Shown: positions 1 through 11,427 of the stretch, piece by piece
How the letters are laid out: each line of letters starts with the position of its first letter
How positions within the stretch are numbered: position 1 is the stretch's first letter
Source of the DNA: Angiostrongylus vasorum
Lineage: Eukaryota; Nematoda; Chromadorea; Rhabditida; Metastrongylidae
NCBI GenBank assembly: GCA_018806985.1
Contig: JADANN010000159.1
Coordinates: forward strand, 1-64,000
Reading direction: 5' to 3'
Length of the DNA: 64,000 bases
The notes under the pieces: model-generated
Seen by the model: only the letters and a program-made list of their open reading frames with translations
Database searches by the model: none
Told to the model about the DNA's origin: nothing
Position numbers and translations under genes: made by a program

Positions 1-110
1 AGTCTCTAGAGCCAGAAGGATCCATTGGGCTACGCTTACGCGTTACAGCTCCGAATGAAGGTTGGCGCTCGCTGGAGTCGCTCAACGATCAGTAGGAGAC
101 AGATGATACT
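1..110 (+). repeat. RTE-A 3' end fragment
   Basis: This matches the last ~100 bases of the RTE-A elements at 14.2 kb and, inverted, at 34.4 kb: the blocks reading 'cattgggctac', 'gctggagtcgctcaacgatcag' in degenerate form, then a decayed ACAGGTGAT-type terminal repeat. It runs into the window edge, so its 5' part lies outside. Confidence 0.6.
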
Positions 111-917
111 AGTGTGAACCAACTCTTGTGTGTAATAAAAAGAATTGCACACACCACCTAGCCATATCATTACCAATCCCTTATTCTTTTTGGCGATTCG
201 TAATCGAAGTAAAATCAATTGTTAGTAAAAAACTGTCTTGTATCGGCTTTATTCACCTCGACGACAGAGAATTAAGCTCCGCTTTCGGTCGACCACGCAA
301 ATTTGTACCGATGAAGTCCCTTAGTGCCATCCGTCGACAAGAAGTCTGACGCGTATCGGTAGAAAGACTAATAGTTGAGGATAAGAGAAGGATGAGTCAT
401 GAGATCCGATAACTGTTGAATAGATGGGGAGATTCATTGGTGTGTGCTGTCCCCGCATCCTTCGAGATCCTTAGAGTATTGTCCCATACTTATTAATCAC
501 TTATAAATTTCCTGTCTGATGAAAAGAAAGTTGTTTATCATCCAACCATATTGCTGTCGGACTTTGGTAGTTGGTTTCACTACTTATATTTTTTCCCACA
601 CTATAGTTGTCATAGTGACTGGCAAGGGAAAGAAACCCACAGACGTTGAAAATATCAAGGTGTCTAATTGGAATCGTAAAGATGGGCGAGAAAAAATGGG
701 TTAATGGCTGAATTGCAATGTTTCTATACAGCTTTAGATAACTGCAATATTTTTCGAAATTATATATCGACGGCAACGAATTACCAATAAAGGGTAATGT
801 TGAAGATGGGGAGGCTTCATAGTACAGAGCTATCACCGTGTATGTGGAGCAGTTACATTGGTTGCAATGATGTTAAGAAAGAGTTATTTAGCGTTATTGG
901 AAATGAGAACTAATATA
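111..917. other. No gene seen
   Basis: AT-rich sequence with only short open frames on either strand. I see no splice-bounded coding block, no RNA gene and no repeat shared with the rest of the window. Confidence 0.5.
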
Positions 918-919
918 AG

Positions 920-1055
920 GGACCCATAGCGCAGTGGTCGTGATGCCGTTCCTCACGAGCCACGCCCTGGTTCGAACCCGCACCAGCCCAGCAAGCCTCT
1001 CCCATGCATCCAGTATCGGGGATTGGTGCCAAACTAAGCTGAACTCTTTTTATTG
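920..1055 (+). repeat. tRNA-derived SINE head (family S2)
   Basis: The segment has an A-box-like 'tagcgcagtggtc' and, 40 bases on, an essentially perfect B box 'ggttcgaaccc'. It continues into 'cagcaagcctctcccatgcatcc', which resembles the post-head part of the copy at 62.9 kb. It does not close into a cloverleaf with a convincing acceptor stem, so it is a SINE head and not a working tRNA gene. Confidence 0.55.
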
Positions 1056-1607
1056 ATAGTCGTTGAGGGTTACTCTAGTGGTTAACAGCTTGCCGGTGTG
1101 GATTTAAATGAAATCAGAATTGGAATAATTTGCGTAAATTATTTCTAGGCAATATCGTACACTGCTTGGTAAAAGAATTACTGGTATTTATGAATGCACT
1201 GATAACTGTGGATGTCAACCAGGCGTTGCAATAATCGTGTCGTTCAACAGCCGATTGAATATCCAATTCAAGTATGTCTTATCTGATCCCTAGTTCAAAT
1301 TACTTGTCCTAAATAAGCGAGAAACAAGGAAATTTCATGAGTTGCGAGGAAGCATGTTATACCTTCCGGCCAGCTGTTGAATACACTTCTCAAAATGTGC
1401 GGCAGCTTTGTACTAGTCAGAGACACAAAAGAATTTTGAAGAGTAGACGTCGTAATTTAATTAGGCCTTGCTTTATAGCTTTGTCCAATTTGACGCAATT
1501 CTTCCCATTCTAACTATAGAACATCACGGAATAGATCGCTCGCTTAATATCCTAAAGTTCTGGATTTGTAGGGAGTTCAGAAAAGTCGATTTAAAAAAGT
1601 GTTTCAG

Positions 1608-2195
1608 ATTTATAAGACAGCGCATAGCGGTTGGGGCGTTAGGGCGTTGTGCGATACTCCAGCAGGAGCATTCATAGCTAACCATGTCGGAGCTCTTCCA
1701 TCAGATGGTCTGGCTGATGCGATACGCGATGAAGACAAATATTTTGCCTATCTTGAGCTTAACGATGTGGTGTGTTTTTAAAAGCAATGTAGTAAATGAT
1801 TTTCCATGAAAATCAGTGTCTGAGGGAAACTGGAATGAGAAGTGGGTGATGTCATTTCATCAACAATCTTTTGCAGTGGCATTATTTTATCCTTAACAGA
1901 CCGCCTTTTTGTCTGTATTTCAATGACCGTAATGGCTAAGACTAACTAAGGATTGTTGGTGAATTTACTTCGAACTATACTTGTTCTCCCATGCCGGTTT
2001 TTTTGGTACTTTTCGTTATTTTCCTCAATTAAGTAATCAAGTAGTGAATAATGTAGAGAAGGATTCCTAGGTGGAAAATGAAAAGGCGGCGCCTATGGAG
2101 AAATGCAGATATTTGGATACGGGATTGGGTAGTTCCGATGATGAGGAAGAAGAGCCAACGAGACCACGAAGTGCAGTTGTGGATGATGGGCTAAG
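1608..2195 (+). CDS. SET-domain histone lysine methyltransferase, SETDB1/MET-2-like (two exons, partial)
   Basis: Two exons join in phase 0. Exon 1 (1608-1766) follows a 'gtttcag' acceptor and encodes about 53 residues beginning IYKTAHSGWGVRALCD. This is the opening of a SET domain, with the GWGVRA motif that helps bind S-adenosylmethionine. Exon 2 (2071-2195) follows 'ttcctag', ends at 'ctaag|gttact' and encodes an acidic stretch SSDDEEEEPTRPRS. A SET domain split by a charged insertion is the hallmark of the SETDB1 (C. elegans MET-2) H3K9 methyltransferases, which act in the nucleus and cytoplasm in heterochromatin formation. The pre-SET cysteines and the catalytic NHSCDPN half are not visible; they would lie in other exons outside or hidden between repeats. 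I see no in-frame stops in either exon. Family placement is good; orthology to met-2 is inferred. A pseudogene fragment remains possible. Confidence 0.65.
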
Positions 2196-2424
2196 GTTAC
2201 TTTTTTAATTCTCTCGGTTTTTTTAATTCGTTATTCTTTTTTTGTAACATTGGTTTGCCATATTTATAGCAGGTATATCTGGAAACGGGCTGTAAAGTGG
2301 GGAGAGCGCAATTGATAGTAATGCAATCCAGCAAGTAGGAAGGAAGGTGCCTGGTTCATTCGTATCCCAATGTTTTCTTTCAACCCACGTGGTCACGTCT
2401 TAGCTCGATTATCCTCAAGACGCC

Positions 2425-2590
2425 AAGTAGAATCGACTTGACCAGCATTCTGCGACATTTGTGAAGAATACGAACTCCTCAAGCAGCAGCCGAAACAACA
2501 CACGAAATGTTTGAAGACGCTTGCGAGCGATGAATGCGAGGCTAGTGATTCGAACGCACGAAGTGTTAGGATCAGCATAGTAAATGAGAT
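2425..2590 (+). repeat. SINE S2 body copy
   Basis: This aligns by eye with 63.09-63.23 kb. Both contain 'gaccagcattct.cgacatt', 'cagcagccgaaac.acac' and a 'gatgaatgc' block. The tRNA-like head is not recognisable here, so it is 5' truncated or decayed. Confidence 0.55.
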
Positions 2591-2996
2591 GACTGATCAC
2601 GTAAAGAAAATCCCTAGTACCCGAAACTGCCGTTCAGCCTTTTGATTGGAAAGGAATGGAAGGGATAGAGAAAAAAAATCAAGGAATGAAAAAAGAGGAT
2701 CTGAAAGGATAAACGCACACAAACAGCGATCTTTTCCTTCATTGAGACCCAATTGCATTCAAAGTGTAGATTCCTTGTTTCTGCTGCACCATTTTAGCAA
2801 CTTCCATCTTTGCATAGAAAAGTTATTGGGTAGGCGCTTAGGTGTGTTCACGTATGTGCAGATTATATTGTGCATGTCGATTCGGCTAAAAGCCTATTTG
2901 TTAGCTCATATTCTCGACTTAGGTAATTAAACCTTCTATAACAACAACAATACACTAGTGAGGATGTGCCAATGTCGAAACAATAAAAAAAACTGA

Positions 2997-3270
2997 AACT
3001 TTCGGCTTTTATCAATCCCTGAGGTAAGCGCCATACCTTCGACTTCATTAAGCATCGTTAGAAGTAAATGAATGGATGCATATCTGCTCTATAAAATGAC
3101 CTACGGTGGCCTAACGATGTATTGCATCAAGTCCGTACTGCTATCCTCCCAGGCAATGCTAGTACCAATTTGCCGACCCCGTAGGGATGGAAGGCTTGGT
3201 GGGCCGTGGCCACGAGATCGATTCCGTGTATAGTGCGGGGGGGCCTCTAACTAGCTGCGCCACACGCATT
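2997..3270 (-). repeat. tRNA-derived SINE, family S1
   Basis: On the minus strand the copy starts with an A-box-like 'tgtggcgcagctag' and a B-box-like 'ggaatcgatctcg'. It continues through 'cccaccaagccttccatcc' and 'aattggtactagc' and ends in 'gattgataaaagccga'. It shares order and spacing with the copies at 8.2, 24.9, 26.5 and 30.7 kb. Confidence 0.7.
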
Positions 3271-4224
3271 GTAACAATACAATGACTGTATGGTGAAACG
3301 TTCAGTAAGTTAGGGTAAGTGAATGCATAAGGGGATGCTTGGAAGTTAGGAATACGCTTTATCGTGGGTGGTATAGTAGTGTGGGTGTGCATGCGTGTGC
3401 TGGAGTACAATAGTAACGGTGCATGAGGTTAGCGTATTAGAGTACGTTTATGCTTGTGATAACACTGTAATGAGGTTAACGCATTAAAGAGTGCATGTAA
3501 ATTTGTGACTTATAATGACCGCACAATGGGTTTAATGTATTAGAAGGTGCATGGCGGGGGAAGAGGGAACATGGGACGTACAAATGGTGGCCAAGTTACG
3601 CAGTAGTACAGATATGATAGTTGTTAGGATGCTAAACGAACGAAATGGATGATGATGTAAACGGTGTGACCAGTATGTATGGTAATGGCGTGACACTACC
3701 CATGCTTCAACGGGGCGCGAAGCTCGCAGTGTCGAGCCACAAGGCGATGTTGCAGTGCCCGGCGGTTATGGAGAACTAACAATGCAGGGCAAGCAGGCGG
3801 GATCTCGGACAACGCAGTTTGAAATGCAAATGCTTAAGTAATAACGTTAAGTAGTCTTAAGAGATGTTCACTGTGTACGCGAGATTGATGATAAAATAGA
3901 GGCTATTATCTGCAACGTAGCGCTTTGGGTTCATGAAGCTTTCAACCACCACGGGTTCGGTAAATTGGTGCCAGGGGCTGTTTGGTAGTGTAATAGCATG
4001 CATACATCGGGAGGTAAAAACGCGTTATTATTTGGGTTAGATATGAATTCAGTCACTTCAAACGATATTTGATGAAGTAAAATGCATAGTGAATTGATCA
4101 ACGAGCAACGCTTTTTTTTATTGTTCTTATAACAACACCCATTGGCCAGTCCATGCCCATCATTTCGAAACTACGATTTTTTCTCACTTAAGCTACTCAT
4201 CGGAAATGTGCCCCTTGTTTTACA
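3271..4224. other. No gene seen
   Basis: Apart from the short tandem repeat at 3.42-3.56 kb, I see no coding block with splice signals. The only open frame of note is antisense to the SINE next to it. Confidence 0.4.
3415..3560. repeat. Short degenerate tandem repeat
   Basis: Three imperfect units of roughly 50-60 bases share 'atgaggttaacgcatta' followed by 'agagtgcatg' variants, at about 3422, 3471 and 3527. The third unit is the most diverged. Confidence 0.45.
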
Positions 4225-4335
4225 GAATGGAGAACCTTAACACTATCGAACGCGCAGTCAAGATGTCAATGTTAAGAGTATTTCATGGCACGAAAGCGCG
4301 AGAGAGAACGAATCAAATCTGTATCGACGGTCTAG
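4225..4335 (+). repeat. RTE-A fragment (RT C-terminal region)
   Basis: The bases 'actatcgaacgcgcagtcaa' match the RTE-A block encoding the VIERAVERTMLG segment in the copies at 13.9 and 34.8 kb. The match fades after about 100 bases. It is too short and decayed to encode anything. Confidence 0.5.
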
Positions 4336-4898
4336 GACCAGAATCGTCTCTGCATGCCAAAATTTCTGAACAATAATCCTTAATTTTCTCACCGAGTTCA
4401 TTATGAAGAGTGATTCACATAGGACATTCCAAGTTCTAGAAAAGTTGAGGGATGTGACTCATGCCATTGTGAATGTGTGTGTTAAAGGTGCTGACCGCAG
4501 CACTCTTGTTGTCCCCTTAAACGAATTAAAATCACACTTGTGGTTGAATTGTGTAGTTTTAAATCAAGAGAGTGACGTAATGTCTTTGTGTTTCCTAAGT
4601 CTAAAAGTATACAATTTTTTGAAAAGTCCGTAGTATGAATGTGTCAAAGTTTACACTTCTAATCTTGTATTGGGTGTTCAGCTTGGTTTATGCTGTATTA
4701 CTTGGAAACTTTTTCACTTTATCCAGTTGGCTAATGTTTCATCCAAATGTGTACGATAAGTTTTCTTCAATAAAGAGTTACATTTAGACCCATCTGTTTT
4801 CAAGACAGTGGTAGTCGTCCGTTCTCAGCAGTTGCTTATCCACTGCGTTTACCTCTTTCCAAACGTTTTGGTATGTTCTTCCAGTAACTTTGACTCAG

Positions 4899-6840
4899 AT
4901 GGGTGACGATAAAGACCGCACATGTTATGTTGGCAACTTTACGTTTGCTGTGACAGTTGACTTAAAGAAGAAGTATTTACGCATGTTAGTTTTTCTATCA
5001 TTTCTATCCAGATTTTGCACATGATTGCCTATCATGAGAGGAGCTTCGTTAAAATAAGGTACACGAAACGCGGCGAACTGTACGCTGTACGGACGTCCAG
5101 TGTTGGTGTTGTGCTCTATAAACATCTATATCAGTTAGTGGTCTAATGAACCTTTCCTGTAGATTGATCACATCGTGGTGTACGAGCGGTTTTCCGTGTT
5201 TTTGAAATTTTGAAAGGATGTATCGTTTCGTGAATATCGTTGTTAATCCTATGATGCTTCGGTGCTCATAGTAGTTTTGGTTGCCGTGGTTACTGTTTAT
5301 CCGTCCATGAAGTGTTTTTTTCCATTCTGGCAACAGAACTGTTGAACTTTTTTAATTGTCGAGCGTTCATACGTTGGACCAATTGAGAAAGTCACGCTGC
5401 CCGATAGGAACTCGTATCGTTTCGTGATGGTCACTTTCGAAGACGAGGAATGTGTGCTATTCGCTATAAAGATACTGGATGGGATCCGCCTATTCAACAC
5501 ACCACTGAGAGTCAAACCGCGCAGCGATTCGAAACACGTTAGTGACATTCGATCGATATTTCGGGAGAGGGGTATTTCTATACATATGGCCTTTTCATAC
5601 ATGGTTGTGATGGGCAAAAACAACAAAACTACGTAATACTCCATCTGCTACTATGTTTTAAACCTTTCCTCTCTACACAGTGAGAAGTCTTGCGCGTTTA
5701 TGAAGTAAGTTGTTGGTCGTTCTCCTTGACGAACACGATCACTTTCTGTTGTGACGCAACGATGTACTGCGCCTAAATCCTACATGGGACAAAGCGAACC
5801 ACTTGGAGATACGGTAGCATCCCTTCCTTTCGTAGTAAAATTGCGTGGAAGATTTCTTAAAGGATATGGAACGATCATGAAGCAATTTATACAGCTTTAA
5901 TTCAAGAACTTTATCGTAATAATAGTTTGGGTGATAAGATCACTAGTCTGTGGTAGTTATAAATAAGTAGGTAACCATGCGTGAAACTGCCTCTTATATT
6001 ACTCTCTCTACTTAATGAGTTTTTCTTGATGTGAGTCTTTCTTTCTCTATTACATCCAACAGTTCCTCATAGCAGAGATTGCGGAGCTTATAGAACGAAA
6101 TCTAGGTCCTCTAGAAAATAGCACTTTCTTTTTTGCGCATTGGTTTCACCATTCCGTTATATTTGCTTGTTTGTGGGGATCGTTTTTAGCGATGACGACA
6201 TTGGAATTCAACTTTAATTCTATTTCTATGCAGCTTTTTTACTTCGGTTCTGCATGATTTTCCTCATAGTCTTGTTAACTAAAGTGTCTTTTTTAATTCC
6301 TACACCTACTAAAACAACTCTGATAACCTTTTGTTGATGTTATTTGATCTTTTTCGATCAGGTCAAATCAGCTACAAGTTTTGCAAAAGCTTTTCGAGTT
6401 CAGAATGAATTATTTCGTGCTCTCCGTCTTATTGTCTCTAGACGATTTTGACTTGAAGGCAACATTTAAAGGGGCTGTGAGGTCAGAACGACGAGGTTCA
6501 TTCCATGGTTATCACTCTAACAATTCCAGGAGTGAAAACTTGAAGTGAAATGATTGTGACTTGTAAATCTAGGTTTCTTCTTTAGTAATAGGTTCTATTC
6601 TTAAGTTACTAATCTTCTTCTGTCTTACGACGTATATTTTTCAGGAATAGTTATGGTGACCGTTGGCATGGTCATTGGGCTGCTATGCCTTCGCAAGCGT
6701 GGTCGGGCACACTTACACCTCCAGCTCGTCAACCATCACACGGTTCCTCTCTGAATTACGATATGTACTGTGATTGGATTTATTCATGTCCAAATATAAA
6801 TCTATTTAAGAGCTTGCTAAGAACAAGCATAGGGATCTGA
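4899..6840 (+). CDS. RRM RNA-binding protein, RBM7-like (partial exon model)
   Basis: Exon 1 (4899-4972) starts at ATG with MGDDKDRTCYVGNFTF; CYVGNF is an RNP2 motif. Exon 2 (5364-5537) encodes GPIEKVTLPDR, then YRFVMVTF (RNP1), then AIKILDGIRLFNTPLRVKPR, the end of the RRM fold. Two downstream exons join in phase: 6481-6544 (RSERRGSFHGYHSNNSRSEN) and 6645-6840 (NSYGDRWHGHW..., stop 6838-6840), a low-complexity Ser/Gly/His tail. The GPIEKV...LNGIRLF-type pattern is typical of RBM7, the RNA-binding subunit of the nuclear NEXT complex that directs RNAs to the exosome. The helix that normally lies between RNP2 and GPIEKV is not found and phases 1-2-3 do not all match, so at least one exon is missing from this model or the gene is damaged. 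The RRM call is firm; the RBM7 assignment is moderate. Confidence 0.5.
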
Positions 6841-7067
6841 TTTATGTCTATGTCTATTTTTTTTTCCCACAAAGCCGACAAATTAATGAAGTAATCAGGT
6901 CATTCCTATTACTAATATTGTTGTTCTATCAACGATTGATACATGCTCAATTTCAACACTTTACTGTAGTTCAAACACTAAGTCAAGGTTTCCGTAAGGT
7001 ATACCTCGAATGTTTAATTTTTTATTGTGCTCTATGCTATTCTGATGGTGAGCGTTGAGTGTTAAGG

Positions 7068-7155
7068 GTGCGTGTGGCGCAGTGGTCGAAGGCGCCCTGC
7101 AACAATCACGTAGATTTGGTCCCCGCGCCCATGGCCCACCAAGCCCTAATTTACA
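7068..7155 (+). repeat. SINE S1, 3'-truncated head
   Basis: It contains 'gcgtgtggcgcagtggtc' (A box), 'cgccctgcaacaatcacg', a decayed B box and 'cccatggcccaccaagccc'. It stops where other copies continue with the 'aattggtac' block. Confidence 0.7.
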
Positions 7156-7529
7156 ATCTTATCAGTGCGTCACTTTTGCAACCTTAATTTTCTTTTGATA
7201 AGCAGTAATTACTGCAAAGTAAGTAAACTGTAAACGAGTAAGTAAACGACAAAGTTTTTTTAACTGTTATTCGTTTTTAATCTCTTTCGTTTCACTTGGC
7301 TTCAAATTGAAGTGTTGACTATAAATTTTGCAAACGGTGTAACGTTTAGAGAAATAAATGCTTCATTTAATGATCTGCAGAAGATACCATTATTTTCTGC
7401 ACTTTCATCAAATTCGTATTCGTAGTTAAACAGATTTTCCTCATTTAGAAGTTGCTAAAGGGAAAAAACTAAGCCGCGAATCTCGATTTCAGTTAAATTT
7501 TTCTCCAGGGAAAACTGAGGTGATTTTAA

Positions 7530-7940
7530 TTACCAACATACTGTAATAAGGAGAACAGCAATTAGCCAACTTAATTCAATACTTCCATGGTCCCTCTTCA
7601 TGCGGTGCAGCCGCCAGCAAAACTTCCATTCGTTTCTCCCCTCACTCTCGCTATCATTGTCCATGGCGGTGGTCTGCCTCGAACACGGTGACGGCAGCGA
7701 ATCCATTTCGATTTTCTGAAATCGTTTCAACCCGCTAATGCAGATAGTTGACGTTATGTACGAAAGCGCAGGCCCATTGTTTGGGTGGTGGACGCTTGAT
7801 TCTCTTGGAGTTCACTCCACTGTTTTTTTTTCGTCCATCTTTCATTTGTTCTTCTCAATATGTGACTGACCCATCTGTGCTTCGCTATTGATGTACATTT
7901 CTCCTGGATCCCAAAGATGAGACAGCTTTCCAAAATCAAA
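7530..7940 (-). repeat. RTE-B fragment: ORF C-terminus
   Basis: Minus-strand translation gives HRWVSHILRRTNERWTKK and, further on, RNEWKFCWRLH. These are the conserved tail of nematode RTE-type polyproteins (RWVGH-type block, then a Trp/Cys-rich C-terminus). Frameshifts separate the pieces. The sequence differs from RTE-A, whose equivalent is at 34.4-34.6 kb, so I treat it as a second family. Confidence 0.6.
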
Positions 7941-8197
7941 GCTACGCATTCCGGCTAGACACTGTGCGAGATAAATTTAAGAAGAAATCAATCAAGCACT
8001 CTGTTAGTGGTGGGTTAGATTTTTTGATGTGGTTGAAGTATCCGTCGAGGTTTCGACTGCATAACAGAGCGCTGGGAGCACTGCTCAGCCGGAAAGGTGA
8101 GCGCTGGTCTTGGTTGGTCGCTGGTTTCCTTGAGAGGGCCGAATGCGGCATATACTACTCTCGTTCTGTCTAATTCGTCCTTCATATTGTTCTCAGT

Positions 8198-8475
8198 AGG
8201 GCGCGTGTGGCAGAGCGGTCGGAGTCGCCCTGCAACATACACGTGGAATCGGTCTCCGAGCCCACGGCCCACCAAGCCCTTCCATCCCTCCAGGGGTCGA
8301 CAAATTGGTACTAGACTTGTCTGGGAGAATAGCAGCACTGCTTGACACATCGATAGGGCACCGCGAATCACTATAAAGGCCAGATATGCATTCAGTCGTC
8401 TCCAACGATACTTAGTGAAGTCGAATGCATGGCGCATCCCTCAAGGATTGATCAACGCCGAGATCTTTCTTAAAG
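8198..8475 (+). repeat. SINE S1, near full length
   Basis: One of the best S1 copies. It has A box 'gtgtggcagagcggtcg', B-box-like 'ggaatcggtctccgagcc', the body 'cccaccaagcccttccatcc', 'caaattggtactagacttgtctggga' in split blocks, and the tail 'gattgatcaacgccgagatctttctta'. The two open frames overlapping it on opposite strands are products of the repeat. Confidence 0.75.
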
Positions 8476-8689
8476 GTTTATTGCTGTTGATACTTATTGC
8501 ACGTCTAAGCTACACATAATATGTTACATACTAGGTAGTCTCTGTAATCAGAAAACCATCCATTTCTATTTGTCCACCTTCTCGCCATTGAGTTGTTCGT
8601 GAACTCGCTTTTTTGCCGCATTTATGCTCAATATTCACGCTTCGTTGAGTATACTTAGCGTCATTTTGTCTTCACTGGTGCTCCTCGAA

Positions 8690-9610
8690 ATGGCCACGAT
8701 ATCACCCACAAAACGAGAAGTTTATAGGAATACTCCACCAATACGTATGTCATTCTCCACCCAAGTGACTTCATAGTTCACTGCAGTGCGGCAGTAAACA
8801 ACTTTGACGATATTTTGTCGCTTTGTTGGATTCCCTTCTTCTAGTCGGCATGGTGAAAGGTGGATGGAAAGCTGCATATTTGTGCAGCATTTCTGATAAC
8901 AGTCAGCCAGTGTTCGTATGCAAGACGGGGGGAGATAGGACTGCATTTTCTTTCGATGATGTCAAATGCTTTCTCTTGTAGTCAATAAAAGTAAGAACAA
9001 TCAGCAGATGGTACACTCGACTGACGATGACAGGGGTTCTCTTCCACCTTGTTGCTGAAACCGAATCTGAAAAAGGCGGTGATCAGATCCAGTCCAAAAT
9101 CCAGTGCCGCTGAGACGTCGAAAAGGCACATTTTTCTGTTCGTAAGAATATTATCGATCTCCACATGAGTCGTGCCGTTGTGAGAGTCCCATGTCCCATC
9201 GGTGATTTTCTTCCTTCCCGAAAAATGAATTCCTATGGAAGAAACGTGCTGCACACGGGAATCCTACATCACGGTTTTCATTCTCATTCCATTCTCCTCT
9301 TCCGAATTTTCTTACTCTGTATTCACTTTCGTGGGCCGCTTGTAACCTAGCACTGAAGTCTTCAACCAATAATTTGTAGAACGACTTTCTCGTTGCGGAT
9401 CGCTCCCTCCAGATGGGTTATAGCATTCGTCCATTTCGCTTTTGTCATCTGTACAAATTGGTGAGTGGCAGTTGATGGGTACTGACTTTCTCTTGACATC
9501 GAATTGGAAAGAAAGGACAGCCAGTCGAAGTGATAGGATTTGTATGAGGTGACTAGATGGAAATTAAATGTACATACAATAAAGCGAACGCCTCCGACAC
9601 TTTGTGACGG
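8690..9610 (-). repeat. RTE-B copy: endonuclease and reverse transcriptase remnants
   Basis: Reading the minus strand from 9.6 kb down, the endonuclease part shows AIRNEKVVLQ, then DFSARLQ, EYRVRKFGRGEWNENENR, NRNSFFGKEENHRWDMG and THVEIDNILTNRKMCLFDV. These correspond to the DFNAK, rWTWESP and EIDHI motifs of RTE endonucleases. From about 8.99 kb a reverse-transcriptase remnant follows (AFDIIERKC, a decayed QGD-like block and EVTWVENDIRIGG). Several frameshifts break it and no FADD motif is readable. This is a dead copy lacking the linking region. Confidence 0.6.
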
Positions 9611-9934
9611 CATTTTTCTCAGTGAATGACGAGAGTCCCATTATCTAACTGAGAATGCCCGCCTTCCTGGTTTTCCTTCTCTTGTAATGCGATCACACGG
9701 AGTTTGATAGTCCAGCTCAAGCAGTCTCAAGAAGGGTGTAAACGTCGGCTTCTGAAGAGGGTGTTTTGGTGTTATAAAGTGTACAGCAAGAAGCAGTCTC
9801 AAGGGCGTGTCGTGGGCGGGTTCGTCTCGTTCGTTCCTAATGGCGTCCTGTGCAAACCGAGATTGTTGTTCCACTGCCACATCTCGTATAAGGAGGAGCC
9901 CAGCATGCCTGCCTGCCTGCTACTGAGGTTGGAG

Positions 9935-10260
9935 ATTTGCTGGTATAGCCACTGTGGTTCCGTAGAGTCCCGAGGTCAGCCTAGCCAGAGCCTTCCTGAG
10001 GTCGTCATTACCACTGGCACTTGTCGGCACTTGTGGATCAGAGAGAGATTTGCCACCATGCGAGCTGGTTTCATACCAGCACGATGGTGGATTCTGGTAT
10101 TGATTTACACTTAGTAGGGCTTCCCGTAGGAAACGCCGTACCTCTTCTCAGCATCGGAGACCCTGCTGATTGAATGAATCCCCCCGCTGTATATCACAGT
10201 CCTGTGCCCAGGAATACCTCCCAACGACGATGAGGCGCTAAACCTTTGGGAGGGACGAGA
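9935..10260 (-). repeat. Unclassified dispersed repeat, family D
   Basis: The segment matches, inverted, 17.6-18.0 kb and 53.6-53.9 kb. Shared blocks include 'gatttgccaccatgcgag', 'gatggtggattctggtat', 'taggaaacgcc' and the terminus 'cgatgaggcgctaaac'. The reading frame across it is not conserved between copies, so I do not call a protein. Confidence 0.65.
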
Positions 10261-10864
10261 ATACTAAGGCAAAAGTAGTTTGGCAAAACCAAACAGTTTT
10301 AACTCAACGGCAGCTTATTTTTTCTCGCAAACTTTTCCAGGATGAAATGAAAACTGATCTGCGTTCGATTTCAGAAGGAAACTAATCCATTTAAGAAAGT
10401 GTGCGTTTTCTAAATCCCCCAATGTGATTTTCCGATAACGCGCAAAATTGAAAATTATAAATGCTTGCAGTTATGAAGAGAAACAGAAAAAAGGAATGTC
10501 AAGGAAAAACAGAGCAACACATAGCAGGCGTTGGTGAAAAAAGTCAAGGATCTTTCAATTTATGTGAGTAACATTTGCTCATTTTACAAAGTGCTGACCT
10601 TATCATTACGTTTATTCTTCAAAATTGATAGTTGTTTTTCACAACAGATTTATGTGTCTTTACTGCCCTTCCTTGTAGCACATGGATAAAATGGGACTTC
10701 AGGAAGAACGCGCCGACAACACGAACAGGAAGGCAAAATAATAAAATGATTTCGCATTAATTTTGATAAAAATGCATACCATAAAAAAGCAGAATGCTGT
10801 TTTAAGGAGAACGGATCGAAACAGAAAAAAGTTCAATTACGTACATCGTGGCAGTCCACAGATC
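10261..10864. other. No gene seen
   Basis: A-rich sequence with no long open frame and no shared repeat; it forms the 5' flank of the RTE-A element that begins at about 10865. Confidence 0.5.
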
Positions 10865-11427
10865 TCCCTCATATGAGGGAAATCGAGCCGGTTAGTCGCG
10901 AGGCTACGTGGCGCGTCCCCAGGTGGCGGATAGGGGGGTTAATCGCGTACGAAAAGCAACCTCTGCTTCCCTGAGACGCAGGTGGATCCAGGTGATCGAC
11001 TCCCTGTTTCTGCTGCTCCGATTTGGCACATACTTTCTGCATTTCCGATGCCTATTCATGCACGCGTGTATGGGTGCGTTCTGGTTTGTGCAGATTGTAT
11101 TTCCAGAGTCAATTCGGCCAAAAGCCTGCAATCAAGTGACAGTAAAGTATATGAGAGGCGGTTAGGAGTCGCCTGCAACAAATAAGCTCCATGTCCACTC
11201 TGGTAGAGCCTGGCAAGCTACCCGTGAGTATACCCAGCCCCCCACGTTTCAGAGCCCAACAAGCTACACGTGGGTATCAAACATGCTAAACACAGTTTAA
11301 AAAAAAACGGGCCTCATTCCCCTGACCCCGGAAGAGCCCCCCAATTTCGTAGCGTTGGGTAGGACGAGTACGGAGAGGCTGCTAAAATCTCAGGGCTAAT
11401 GGAAGTTGCCCTGGATTTCAAAGAACA

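Noticed and set aside
8198..8260. A functional nuclear tRNA gene from the A/B box pair
   Set aside because: No acceptor stem closes it, the anticodon arm is not formed, and the same head recurs in many S1 copies, so it is a SINE head.
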